Shown: one piece after another, positions 45,776 through 54,400 of the stretch
Position numbering within the stretch: the stretch's first letter is position 1
How the letters are laid out: each line of letters starts with the position of its first letter
Assembly: GCF_003352915.1 (NCBI RefSeq)
Contig: NZ_CP022314.1
Coordinates: 2,020,230 to 2,084,229 of the forward strand
From: Arthrobacter sp. PM3
GTDB taxonomy: Bacteria; Actinomycetota; Actinomycetes; Actinomycetales; Micrococcaceae
Length of the DNA: 64,000 nucleotides
Reading direction: 5' to 3'
Notes under the pieces: generated by a model
What the model was told of the DNA's origin: nothing
Seen by the model: only the letters and a program-made list of their open reading frames with translations
The model's database searches: none
Program-made: the position numbers and the translations under genes

Positions 45776-46855
45776 CTACGCGGGCGAGTGCACGGCCACG
45801 GAAGCTCGTTCAACGGCGGGGCACGCGATTTTGAGAGCGGCGTCGGTCGGTGCCTGGTCCAAGCCCAGTAACAGGCGTACTCCGGCGGCCCCCAGTTCGT
45901 AGTGGGGCAGTGACACTGTGGACAAGGGAGGCCGAAGGTGGGCTGCGATGACCTCCTGGTTGTCGAAACCCACCACGGCGATGTCGTCCGGGATGGAAAG
46001 CCCCTGTTCCCGCAGGCCGTCGTAAAGTCCCATGGCCATTCGGTCGTTGTAGCAGTACACGGCGGTGACGTCGCGCTTGAGAAGCTCTTCGGTGGCGCCG
46101 TATCCGCCTTCCTGGTCCGGATAGGCCTCCATGACCAAGTGGGGGTCAAAGGGGATCCCGGCAGCCCTGAGCGCTTCCTTGTACCCCTGGAGCCGTCCGT
46201 CCTTGGCCGGGGCGGGGATCGTGGCGTTAATGAACGCGATGCGCCGGTGGCCGCCGCGGAGCAGGATTTCCGTTGCGGACTGCCCGCCCTGTGCTTCGTC
46301 GGGTATCACGGCGCGGGCCGCCCCCGGCTCAGGGGAAAAGCAGTTGACCAGGACGAAGTCCGCTTCGCGCAGCGTTTCGGGGATGTCGGTGGGTCGGTGG
46401 AACCATGTCGAGTACAGGATGCCGCGCACCTTATATTCGAGCATCATGGCAATCGCGTCCTTTTCGAGGTCGCGGTTGCCCTCAGTGTTGGCGATCAGCA
46501 GGGCGTACCCGTGTTTCCAGGCTTCGTCCTGGGCTCCGTGGATGATCTGGCCGGCGAAGGGGGTGGTGGCGACACCATCTGCGACCAGCCCGATGAACCG
46601 TGAGGTGCCGCTGACCAGTGTCTTGGCCATTGCGTTGGGACGGTAGCCGAGCTGCCGGATGGCGTCGTGGACGCGTTGGCGTGTCTCATCGGCGATGCGT
46701 GCATTCTTCTTTTTGTTGATCACGAGCGAGACCGTGGCAGTGGAGACGCCCGCTGCTTCAGCAACTTCGCGGAGGGTAACAGGATGTGCGCGGCCCGTTC
46801 TGACAGGAACGTCGGGGGTGGCCGCGGTGCCTGAATTTTTCTCCTGCGAAATCAT
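45776..46855 (-). CDS. LacI-family repressor of the fructan locus
   Basis: A 359-residue LacI regulator. VTLREVAEAAGVSTATVSLV and RQRVHDAIRQLGYRPNAMA (about residues 25-80) form the DNA-binding part. ATG 46855 has GGAGGACAG directly upstream; longer in-frame starts to 47008 run into the permease gene. It is the last gene of the fructan operon, so it would be made with the genes it represses. The operators sit at 51581-51692. Confidence 0.9.
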   Translation of the reverse strand: MISQEKNSGTAATPDVPVRTGRAHPVTLREVAEAAGVSTATVSLVINKKKNARIADETRQRVHDAIRQLGYRPNAMAKTLVSGTSRFIGLVADGVATTPFAGQIIHGAQDEAWKHGYALLIANTEGNRDLEKDAIAMMLEYKVRGILYSTWFHRPTDIPETLREADFVLVNCFSPEPGAARAVIPDEAQGGQSATEILLRGGHRRIAFINATIPAPAKDGRLQGYKEALRAAGIPFDPHLVMEAYPDQEGGYGATEELLKRDVTAVYCYNDRMAMGLYDGLREQGLSIPDDIAVVGFDNQEVIAAHLRPPLSTVSLPHYELGAAGVRLLLGLDQAPTDAALKIACPAVERASVAVHSPA

Positions 46856-46893
46856 CTGTCCTCCATCAGGAGTATAACCGCCTGCCATCACCG

Positions 46894-47796
46894 TCATCCC
46901 TTCGTCGCCCCGCTTTCCAAGCCCTGGATCATGGCCTTGTTCAGGACAAGGAAGACCAGCAACAGGGGCGTGATGGTGACGCACACTGCGGCAAACGTTG
47001 CAGTCCAATCGACTTTGCCCATGGCGCCGATGTAGTTCTGCAAGCCCAGGGGAATGGTCTTCAACTCCTCGGAAAGGACGAACGTGTTGGCGAAAATGAA
47101 GTCGTTCCAGATGAAGATGCTGTTGACCAGGACCACGGTGACCACGGTGTTCAGTGACAGCGGCAGCGTGATCAGTCCGAAGATCCGGTACGGCCCGGCG
47201 CCGTCCAGGGAAGCGGCTTCATAGGTTTCCCGGGGGATGTATTCGAAGAAGGAGGAGAACAGGTATACGGACATGGGCAGGGCGAAACCGGCCAGAGGGA
47301 TGATCATCGACTGGTAGGTGTCCAGCAGGTTTACTGCTGAGTAGTCGATGAACAGCGGCACCAGGGCGATCTGGACGGGAACGATGATGCCGATCAGGAA
47401 CAGGCCGCGGACAAATTTGCTCAGACGGAAACCAAGGACCTGGATGGCGTAGGCGGCCATCATGCCGAACAGGACGATCACCACGTTCGCGCCCATGGTG
47501 ACGATGAAGCTGTTCAGGATGTTCCGGCCGAGGTCACCTGTCTCGAACGCTCGTGCGTAGTTCTCCCATGTCAGGGAACCAGGAAGGGCGAAAGGGTCAC
47601 CGGTCGCGAAGTCCTGCTCGGTGCGCAGGCTGGTCAGGAACAGCCAGGCGAGAGGGTAGACCTGGACGATCACGATCAGCGAGATCAGTACCCGCGACAG
47701 GGTCCGGTGCAGGCTGGGCTTCCGGCGCCGCCTGTTTATGGTCGGCACGGGGGACAGGGTGGGCGGCGGCGTCGCCGGGGCTGTCTGGACGATCAT
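46894..47796 (-). CDS. Carbohydrate ABC transporter permease 2 (MalG-like)
   Basis: A 300-residue CUT1 permease with six helices and the EAA loop YEAASLDGAGPYRIFGLITL (about residues 205-224). It is coupled to permease 1 by a 4-base ATGA overlap. It forms the membrane channel with permease 1. An ATPase subunit is absent and is presumably supplied by a shared MsiK-type protein, as is normal for actinobacterial CUT1 systems. Confidence 0.9.
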   Translation of the reverse strand: MIVQTAPATPPPTLSPVPTINRRRRKPSLHRTLSRVLISLIVIVQVYPLAWLFLTSLRTEQDFATGDPFALPGSLTWENYARAFETGDLGRNILNSFIVTMGANVVIVLFGMMAAYAIQVLGFRLSKFVRGLFLIGIIVPVQIALVPLFIDYSAVNLLDTYQSMIIPLAGFALPMSVYLFSSFFEYIPRETYEAASLDGAGPYRIFGLITLPLSLNTVVTVVLVNSIFIWNDFIFANTFVLSEELKTIPLGLQNYIGAMGKVDWTATFAAVCVTITPLLLVFLVLNKAMIQGLESGATKG

Positions 47797-48674
47797 GAAT
47801 CTGCCTTCCGCTTGAGCATGAACAGGATGAGGCCGACGGCGGCAAGGCATTCGATCACGATGAACACGGAGACAGTGCTGGCGTACCCGAAATCGGTGCT
47901 GGTGAACGCTGTTTTGTACATGTAGGTTGTGAGCAGTTCGGAGGATTGCCCGGGACCGCCGCTGGTCATGAGGTAGGGGATGTCGAAGCCGCGCAGGCCG
48001 TAGGTGGTCGCCATGATGGTGGTGGTGATCCAGACGGGCCGGATGTACGGGAAGCGGATTTTCGTGAAGAGCGTCCACTGTGAGGCGCCGTCCAGGACCG
48101 CGGCTTCTTCCAGTTCTTTGGGCACCGCGATCAGGGCGGCGTAAATGATGAGCATGTACAGCCCCGTGAACCTCCAGCCTTCGGGGGCGGAAACGGCGGC
48201 CAGCACGGTGTTGACGTCGGACAACCACGCCCGTTCGAAGGTGCCGAGACCCACCCAGTGCAGTAGCTGGTTGAGCAGGCCGACGGGATCAATGGAGTAG
48301 ATCCGCACGAAGAGGAACGCGATCGCCACCGTGGAGATGACGGCCGGCAGGAGATAGAGGGTCTTGATGAGCTCCCGTCCCCGGCGCAGGGATGTGAGGA
48401 GGCTGGCGACCACCAGCGCGCCGCCGAGCTGCAGGACCAGGCAGATGGCCAGGTAGATGAGCGCGTTGGCAAACGAGCGCCAGAAGATGTCATCGGCAGT
48501 GAGCATGCGGACGTAGTTTTCAAACCCGATGAACTCCATGTCGCTGATGCCGTTCCAGGAGAAGAAGCTCAGGAACAGGGACTGAAGAATCGGGAACAGG
48601 ACAGCTGCGCAGTACAGCAGCAGGGGCGGGAGCAGGAAGACCAGGACGGACGTCTTTGACCTGTTGGGGAGCAT
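47793..48674 (-). CDS. Carbohydrate ABC transporter permease 1 (MalF-like)
   Basis: A 293-residue CUT1 permease with six helices. The EAA loop is KELEEAAVLDGASQWTLFTK (about 185-204). ATG 48674 (MLPNRSKTSV) matches the family N-terminus; the longer open frame from 48887 is antisense-like filler. It lies 46 bases downstream of the binding-protein gene. Confidence 0.9.
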   Translation of the reverse strand: MLPNRSKTSVLVFLLPPLLLYCAAVLFPILQSLFLSFFSWNGISDMEFIGFENYVRMLTADDIFWRSFANALIYLAICLVLQLGGALVVASLLTSLRRGRELIKTLYLLPAVISTVAIAFLFVRIYSIDPVGLLNQLLHWVGLGTFERAWLSDVNTVLAAVSAPEGWRFTGLYMLIIYAALIAVPKELEEAAVLDGASQWTLFTKIRFPYIRPVWITTTIMATTYGLRGFDIPYLMTSGGPGQSSELLTTYMYKTAFTSTDFGYASTVSVFIVIECLAAVGLILFMLKRKADS

Positions 48675-48720
48675 GGCTGGGCCTTTCGGGCGGGGACCTG
48701 GCGGCCCCCGCCGCTGCGGT

Positions 48721-50058
48721 TTACTTGAAGAACTTAGGGGCGTTCTGCTTGATGGTCTCGTCCATCGTGCTCGTGAATTGCTCCGGCGTGATGTTCCCTT
48801 GGACCAGGAGCACGAGTTCCTGCTGGAGCCTGCCGTTGGTGGTGGGGTCCAGCTGGGTGTCCCACGGCATGGCCTGCTTGCTCCCAAGGTCGTTGGCCGT
48901 GTCCAGGGCCTTCTTGTACAGCGGCGTGGCGTTCGCCGGGACCGCTGTCTGCACGTTCGTCGTGGGGGAGAGGGCGCCGGTGGCCGCGTACTCGGCCGGA
49001 TACTTCGCCAACGCGAATTTCAGGAAGTCGCTGACCAGCGGATCGTAGGTCTTGGCGTTCACGGCCATTCCGATGCCGGACGGGGAGACGAACTCGTTGG
49101 CCGACGTGACTGCGCCATGAGTCGTTGGCAGGGTGAAGAAGTCGATGTTGTCCCGGGCTGCGGGATTCAGTTTGTCCGTGGCCAGGCTGGGCAGCTCCCA
49201 CGTGCCGATGTTGTACATGGCCGCCTGGCCGGAGGTGAACTGGTTCTGCGCATCCGAGTAGCCCTGCGCGGAGAAGCCGTCCTGGAAGCATTTGGCCTTG
49301 CCGAGCTCGGCCATCCATTGGACGGTCTTCTGTCCGGCAGGATCGGCGAACTTCGCGTCGCCCTTCTTCAGCTTCTGGACGAGCTCCGGTCCGGCTTCCC
49401 GGAACGGCTGGTAGGCCACGTAGCGTTCCAGCGGCCACTGGTCCTGGCCGTCGATGGCGATCGGGGTGATCCCCGCCTTGCGCAGCGCGGTGCACATCGC
49501 CGGGATGTCATCGAGCGATTTCGGCACCGTGACGCCTGCTTTTTCCAGCAGCGCTTTGTTGTACCAGATGAATTCCAGCTCGAACTGGAACGGAATCATG
49601 TAGAGCGAGCCGTCGTCGAAGCGCTGGTAATCCAGGGCGCCGGGCCGGTAGGTGTCGTAGGTGCCCAGGGACTTCAGGAGCTTCCCGGCGTCGACCATTT
49701 TGCCCTGTTTTGCCAATTGCTGGGCGAAAGGCGTGGCGTCTGTGTCGAACAGCTCGGGGAGCTTGTTGGCGGCCGCCAGCGTCTCGAGCTTTTGGATGTA
49801 GGAGGGCCGGTCCGGGGTTGTGATGAGGTTCAGGGCGAAGCCCGGATGGTCCTTGGCGTAGTCACCGGCGAGCTTCTTCATGATGTTGATGACTGCCCCG
49901 TCAGCGGGACGGGACAGCAGCCAGGAAATTTCACGGGGCTTGATCTCCCCGGCGGGGCTGACATTGGCTGGGTCGCTGGACCCTCCTGCGCCGGCGCAGG
50001 CCGTCAAGGCCAAGGCTGCGGCGGCGGCGACGGCAGCAGCACGAAATAGTCTTCTCAT
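48721..50058 (-). CDS. Carbohydrate-binding lipoprotein of the fructan ABC importer
   Basis: A 445-residue extracellular solute-binding protein (cluster B/CUT1). The lipobox LTAC is at about residues 18-21. The body shows family strands such as ELFDTDATPFAQQLAKQGKM and IPFQFELEFIWYNKALLEKAG. It probably binds fructose oligomers, given the two GH32 enzymes around it. AAGGGAGA precedes the start; a heptamer tandem repeat lies just upstream. Confidence 0.9.
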   Translation of the reverse strand: MRRLFRAAAVAAAAALALTACAGAGGSSDPANVSPAGEIKPREISWLLSRPADGAVINIMKKLAGDYAKDHPGFALNLITTPDRPSYIQKLETLAAANKLPELFDTDATPFAQQLAKQGKMVDAGKLLKSLGTYDTYRPGALDYQRFDDGSLYMIPFQFELEFIWYNKALLEKAGVTVPKSLDDIPAMCTALRKAGITPIAIDGQDQWPLERYVAYQPFREAGPELVQKLKKGDAKFADPAGQKTVQWMAELGKAKCFQDGFSAQGYSDAQNQFTSGQAAMYNIGTWELPSLATDKLNPAARDNIDFFTLPTTHGAVTSANEFVSPSGIGMAVNAKTYDPLVSDFLKFALAKYPAEYAATGALSPTTNVQTAVPANATPLYKKALDTANDLGSKQAMPWDTQLDPTTNGRLQQELVLLVQGNITPEQFTSTMDETIKQNAPKFFK

Positions 50059-50080
50059 TGCGGCAATCTCCCTTGATTGG

Positions 50081-50108
50081 TTCGGAGTTCGGAGTTCGGA
50101 GTTCGGGG
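50081..50108. repeat. Heptamer tandem repeat upstream of the binding-protein gene
   Basis: TTCGGAG is repeated at 50081, 50088 and 50095, followed by TTCGGGG at 50102, in the 65-base gap between the GH32 stop and the binding-protein start. Slippage here could change the spacing to the ribosome site region. Confidence 0.85.
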
Positions 50109-50123
50109 TTGGGGCGGGGTTAT

Positions 50124-51560
50124 TCAGTTGTCGGCGCGCTTACGTATCTCAAGTTCGGTGACGGTGACGGATCCTTCGCCGGCGAAGACGCCGATCCGTC
50201 CCGCGGGCAGGTCGTAGAGCCGGGTGCTGAGAGCTACCTGCTGGTCGACGACGGCGACGCACAGATCGCCGTCGACGACGACCTCCAGGGTGTGTTCGCC
50301 CGGGGCAAGGCTGCAAGGACGTTCCAGTTCGATCTCGAACGGGATGTCGCCGGACACGTGCCATTGGGCGTCTCCGGTGATGGTGCGTGGCCAGCGGTCG
50401 AAAACCAGCCGGCCGCGTTTCGGTTCCAGACGCAGGACGTAGGATTTGTCGCCGTCGTGGCTGGAGCGCAGCAACAGCCCGCATTCGGTGGTGTGGGGGC
50501 TGATCTGCAGCACAGCCTTGGCATAGAACCGGTCGGGCAGTTCTTCCTCGGAGATAACGGCGGCGTACCCGTCCGGCACGTCCAGCCGTGCCGGCAATCC
50601 GCCCGTCAGGGATACCGTGACGTCGTCCCAGAAGCTGTCCACGAGTTCATCGGCAAACCCGAATCCCAGTGTCCCGTCCGGGTTCTGGCGGGCTTCCAGG
50701 ACGGACATCGTGCCGGCCCACTGCCAGGGCCCGCCGTCGGTGTTGCCTTCCTTGCTGGCGATCCATCCGAAGAAGAAGCGGCGCCCATCGCGTTCTGCCG
50801 TCTTGGATGCGTAGAAGGCGCGGCCGTCGATGCTGTCCAGGTCCGGCACGGTCCAGGGCCCGTCGGGGCTCCTGGCCATGCGGTATCGGGTAGTGAACGA
50901 TTCGGAGAACTCGGAATACACCATGTACCACCAGTCACCCCAGGCGAAGACGTCGGGGCATTCATGGGTGATGTAGCGGCGCGGATCCCAGAAGGGCTCG
51001 GTGTGCTTCCAGGTCATCAGGTCACTGGACACGCACTGGGCGATGACGCCGCGGCGCCGTTCCGGCCCGTCGGAATGCCGTGCCGCCAGCAGCATCCTCC
51101 ACTGGTCCTTGCTTTCATCCCGGAACACGAAGGGATCCCGCCAGTCCCCGGGCTCGTAGCCGTCCGGGGCACCGAACGTGAGTTCCGGATGCTTCGTCCA
51201 GGTCTGCATGCCGTCAGTGCTCGAGGCGTGCATGACCAGCTGCAGGGGCGTCCCGTCGGGGCCGAGGTTCCGGGGGTTCTGACCTGTGTAGAACAGGTGG
51301 TGGATGCCGGCGTCGTCGACGGCGATACTGCCGGTGTAGGCATTGAAGTCCGGCTCGGTTTCGCTGCCGTGGTGCAGGGAAACGCCATGGTCCTGGAATT
51401 GCGTGAGGTCCTTGGTGGTGACGAGGTTCCATGCGGTACCGGGTTTCGGATCCGAGCGGTCTTCGTGAAGGTAGAAGAGCCAAAACTCGCCGTCCTTCTC
51501 GAACGGGATGAGGTCCCCGACCCATCCGTCGTCGGGCTGGAAGAAGACTGAGCGTTTCAT
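50124..51560 (-). CDS. Cytoplasmic GH32 fructosidase
   Basis: A 478-residue GH32 enzyme with no signal peptide. The five-bladed propeller carries the three acidic motifs: nucleophile Asp in GWVGD (about residue 16), RDPFVF (about 143) and the acid/base Glu in ECPDVF (about 200). A C-terminal beta-sandwich follows from about residue 320. The first motif is divergent from the usual WMNDPNG. It is the first gene of the fructan operon and likely hydrolyses imported fructo-oligosaccharides. Confidence 0.88.
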   Translation of the reverse strand: MKRSVFFQPDDGWVGDLIPFEKDGEFWLFYLHEDRSDPKPGTAWNLVTTKDLTQFQDHGVSLHHGSETEPDFNAYTGSIAVDDAGIHHLFYTGQNPRNLGPDGTPLQLVMHASSTDGMQTWTKHPELTFGAPDGYEPGDWRDPFVFRDESKDQWRMLLAARHSDGPERRRGVIAQCVSSDLMTWKHTEPFWDPRRYITHECPDVFAWGDWWYMVYSEFSESFTTRYRMARSPDGPWTVPDLDSIDGRAFYASKTAERDGRRFFFGWIASKEGNTDGGPWQWAGTMSVLEARQNPDGTLGFGFADELVDSFWDDVTVSLTGGLPARLDVPDGYAAVISEEELPDRFYAKAVLQISPHTTECGLLLRSSHDGDKSYVLRLEPKRGRLVFDRWPRTITGDAQWHVSGDIPFEIELERPCSLAPGEHTLEVVVDGDLCVAVVDQQVALSTRLYDLPAGRIGVFAGEGSVTVTELEIRKRADN

Positions 51561-51580
51561 CTGCGCTGATGTCCCATCTG

Positions 51581-51639
51581 CTAAAGCGTTTGATCACCTG
51601 AAGCTAGCGTGGACAGCCCCGAGGATCAAGCGTTTTAGC
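51581..51639 (-). promoter_or_regulatory. Promoter of the fructan operon with two LacI operators
   Basis: Minus-strand promoter: -35 TTGATC (51629-51624), a 17-base spacer and -10 TAGCTT (51606-51601). Operator 2 (TCAAGCGTTTTA, 51627-51638) overlaps the -35. Operator 1 (TAAAGCGTTTGA, 51582-51593) lies just past the -10. Bound repressor would cover the promoter from both sides. Confidence 0.72.
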
Positions 51640-51680
51640 AAAGATTTCTTTTTTGCTTCTACTGCGGCACACCGCTGTGA

Positions 51681-51718
51681 TTAAACGCTTGACCAGGGGC
51701 GGGGAATCCCACTATCGT
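51681..51718 (+). promoter_or_regulatory. Promoter of the exported GH32 gene with LacI operator 3
   Basis: TTAAACGCTTGA (51681-51692) is the third operator copy. It overlaps a plus-strand -35 TTGACC (51689-51694); an 18-base spacer later, TATCGT (51713-51718) is a plausible -10. Confidence 0.6.
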
Positions 51719-51915
51719 CCTGCCTATCGGTGAATCCCCCGCCCCTCGGCGTCGAGCGGCGAGGCATTGTCCCGATCACCGGCAGATGGGGTTCCGGCCG
51801 CTGGAACGCCCGGTGTTGCCGCCCGCGAGTGCGCCGTGCCCCCGCCGATACGCCTCGACTACCCCTACGTCCAGCCGGCTAAGGCGCCCGCCGGACCTTG
51901 AGAGGAAACAAATCC

Positions 51916-53475
51916 ATGACGCACAACATCTCGCGGCGCACTGTCCTGCACGGTGCGGGCCTTGGGGCTGTTGCCCTTTTCGCCCATGGCGGCATGCCCG
52001 CCGCAGCGCATGCCCAGTCATCCCTGCGGGCCGTCTACCATATGACACCGCCCTCCGGCTGGCTGTGCGACCCGCAGCGCCCCGTGTTCACCCGCGGCGC
52101 CTTCCAGCTGTACTACCTGCACTCCGGGCAGAATAACGGCCAGGGCGGGTGGGACCACGCGACCACCAGCGATGGCGTGTCATTCGTCCACCACGGGGTG
52201 GTGATGCCCTTGCAGCCCGATTTCCCGGTGTGGTCGGGGTCGGCCGTCGTTGACACCGCCAACACCGCCGGCTTCGGCGCCGGGGCGGTGATCGCACTCG
52301 CGACGCAGCCGACCGACGGGGTCCGCAAGTATCAGGAGCAGTACCTCTACTGGTCGACCGACGGCGGCTACACCTTCACCGCACTCGCGGACCCGGTGAT
52401 CCTCAATGCCGACGGCCGCACGGCCACGGAACCCGCCGAGATCGAAAACGCCGAGTGGTTCCGCGATCCCAAAATCCACTGGGATGCGGTCCGCGGCGAG
52501 TGGGTATGCGTGATCGGGCGGGCGCGCTATGCAGCCCTTTACACATCGCCGAACCTGCGGGACTGGCAGTGGGCGTCAAACTTCGACTACCCAAACCATG
52601 CGCTCGGCGGGATCGAGTGTCCCGATCTGTTTGAGATGGCCGCCGGCGACGGCACCCGGCATTGGGTGCTCGGAGCGAGCATGGATGCCTACAGTGTCGG
52701 CCTGCCGATGACGTATGCCTACTGGACGGGCACTTGGAACGGTGTGGCGTTCATCGCCGACAGCCTCACCCCGCAGTGGCTCGACTGGGGCTGGGACTGG
52801 TACGCCGCTGTGACATGGCCATCGGCCGAGGCGCCGGAGACCAAGCGGCTTGCAATCGCCTGGATGAACAACTGGAAGTATGCGGCCCGCGACGTGCCCA
52901 CCGATGCATCCGACGGGTACAACGGGCAGAACTCGATCGTGCGGGAACTGCGGCTCGAGCGCCAGGCGGGCGGCTGGTATAGCTTGCTCAGTACCCCTGT
53001 CGAGGCGCTTTCACGCTACGTCACCACGACCACCGCACTCCCTGACCGCACGGTCAACGGCAGCTCCGTGCTGCCGTGGAGCGGGCGCGCCTACGAGCTC
53101 GAACTCGACATCTCATGGGATGCGGCCACGAACGTTGGGGTTTCGGTCGGCCGCTCCTCGGACGGACAGCGCCATACGAACGTTGGCAAGTACGGTGACG
53201 AGCTGTACGTCGACCGCGGCCCTTCGGACCAGGGCGGCTACTCGCTCGCGCCGTACACGCGTGCTGCCGCGCCCATCGATGCCAATGCGCGATCTGTGCA
53301 CCTGCGCATCTTCGTCGACACGCAAAGCGTCGAGGTGTTCGTGAACGCAGGGCACACGGTGCTTTCGCAGCAGGTCCATTTCGCCGACGGCGACACCGGC
53401 ATCTCGTTCTACGCCGTCGGCGGCCCGGCGGACTTCACCGGAATTACCGTCCGCGGGCTCGGCGGCACCAGTTAG
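51916..53475 (+). CDS. Exported GH32 fructanase (levanase-like), Tat signal
   Basis: A 519-residue secreted enzyme. The N-terminus MTHNISRRTVLHGAGLG is a twin-arginine signal, cleaved near AAAHAQS (about residue 35). GH32 motifs: WLCDPQRP (nucleophile Asp about 52), WFRDPKI (about 182) and IECPDLF (acid/base Glu about 232), then a C-terminal beta-sandwich with the usual LRIFVDTQSVEVFVN. It would degrade levan or inulin outside the cell and feed the adjacent ABC importer. ATG 51916 follows AGAGGAAAC. Confidence 0.9.
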   Translation: MTHNISRRTVLHGAGLGAVALFAHGGMPAAAHAQSSLRAVYHMTPPSGWLCDPQRPVFTRGAFQLYYLHSGQNNGQGGWDHATTSDGVSFVHHGVVMPLQPDFPVWSGSAVVDTANTAGFGAGAVIALATQPTDGVRKYQEQYLYWSTDGGYTFTALADPVILNADGRTATEPAEIENAEWFRDPKIHWDAVRGEWVCVIGRARYAALYTSPNLRDWQWASNFDYPNHALGGIECPDLFEMAAGDGTRHWVLGASMDAYSVGLPMTYAYWTGTWNGVAFIADSLTPQWLDWGWDWYAAVTWPSAEAPETKRLAIAWMNNWKYAARDVPTDASDGYNGQNSIVRELRLERQAGGWYSLLSTPVEALSRYVTTTTALPDRTVNGSSVLPWSGRAYELELDISWDAATNVGVSVGRSSDGQRHTNVGKYGDELYVDRGPSDQGGYSLAPYTRAAAPIDANARSVHLRIFVDTQSVEVFVNAGHTVLSQQVHFADGDTGISFYAVGGPADFTGITVRGLGGTS

Positions 53476-53489
53476 CCGCTCCTTGCCGT

Positions 53490-53538
53490 AGACAGGTCTG
53501 TCTGATAGCGTCATGCCCACACGTAGACAAACCTGTCT
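53490..53538. promoter_or_regulatory. Two TetR operators, AGACARRYCTGTCT type (sites 2 and 3)
   Basis: AGACAGGTCTGTCT (53490-53503) is a perfect 6+2+6 palindrome. AGACAAACCTGTCT (53525-53538) lies within GTAGACA-AACC-TGTCTAC, a perfect 7+4+7 palindrome. Their centres are 35 bases apart, before the reductase start at 53565. Both match the site in front of the tetR at 43377-43985. Confidence 0.78.
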
Positions 53539-53564
53539 ACTCCACTGACTTGAAAGAGGACGCC

Positions 53565-54245
53565 ATGAAGATTGCAGTACTGGGAACCGGCATGGTGGGG
53601 CGTGCCATCGCCGGCGCGCTGGCAGGCCTGGGGCACGACGTCGTGATCGGCACGCGGGATCCGCAGGCGACGCTCGCCCGGACCGAGCCTGACATGATGG
53701 GTGCCCCGCCCTTCAGCCAGTGGCACGTGGCCAACTCCGGGGTCGGCGTCGCCGATTTCGCCGACGCCGCGGCGAATGCGGAGCTGATCGTCAATGCCAC
53801 CAACGGCGCCGGCTCGCTGCCGGCCCTCACCGCGGCGGGCGCCGGCAATCTCGCCGGTAAGGTCATCATGGACGTCGCCAACCCGCTCGACTTCTCGCAG
53901 GGCATGCCGCCGTCGCTGAACCCGGTGAACACGGACAGCCTCGGCGAGCAGATCCAGCGGGCCTTTCCCGAGGCCAAAGTGGTCAAGACGCTCAACACGA
54001 TGAACGCCAGCGTGATGGTCGATCCGGCCCGGGTGGCCGGCGGTGACCACTCCGTCTTCGTTTCGGGAAACGACGCCGATGCCAAGGCGGCCGTGACCGG
54101 GATCCTCAAGGCGTTCGGCCACCGCGACGTGATCGACCTCGGCGACATCACGAGCGCCCGCGGGGCGGAAATGCTCCTGCCGGTCTGGCTGCGGATCTGG
54201 GGTGCGCTGGGCACGGGCGACTTCAACTTCAAGATCGCCCGGTAG
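53565..54245 (+). CDS. NADP/F420-type oxidoreductase (NADPH-dependent F420 reductase family)
   Basis: A 226-residue Rossmann protein: MKIAVLGTGMVGRAIAGALA for NADP binding, VIGTRDPQATLAR (Arg for the phosphate), and NATNGAGSLPAL, KVVKTLNTMNASVMVDP as in the F420_oxidored family. Whether it uses F420, a flavin or another partner is unknown. ATG 53565 follows AAAGAGG. It is controlled by two operators matching a TetR 9.5 kb away. Confidence 0.83.
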   Translation: MKIAVLGTGMVGRAIAGALAGLGHDVVIGTRDPQATLARTEPDMMGAPPFSQWHVANSGVGVADFADAAANAELIVNATNGAGSLPALTAAGAGNLAGKVIMDVANPLDFSQGMPPSLNPVNTDSLGEQIQRAFPEAKVVKTLNTMNASVMVDPARVAGGDHSVFVSGNDADAKAAVTGILKAFGHRDVIDLGDITSARGAEMLLPVWLRIWGALGTGDFNFKIAR

Positions 54246-54400
54246 TCCGTTCGGCGGCCTGACCGGTGCGGCCTGACACTATCTGAGACGGAATTCCGGC
54301 AGGGGGTGCCTGCGGGTAACATCCCATGGGAAGAAGTAATCAGGCTCACAGTATCCAGCGCAGTGTACGAGCCACGTCGAACCCTCGAAAGATAGTTTCC

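Larger units (their letters stand above)
51561..51915. other. Divergent control region of the fructan locus
   Basis: 355 bases between divergent GH32 genes. The left half (51561-51720) carries two promoters and three LacI-type operators, described separately. The right half (51720-51915) is GC-rich leader with no gene or RNA that I recognise; AGAGGAAAC supplies the ribosome site of the exported GH32 gene. Confidence 0.7.

Noticed and set aside
46855..48228. Longer starts for the fructan LacI (47008) and permease 2 (48228)
   Set aside because: The added segments are out-of-frame readings of neighbouring genes; internal ATGs with ribosome sites or ATGA coupling are better.
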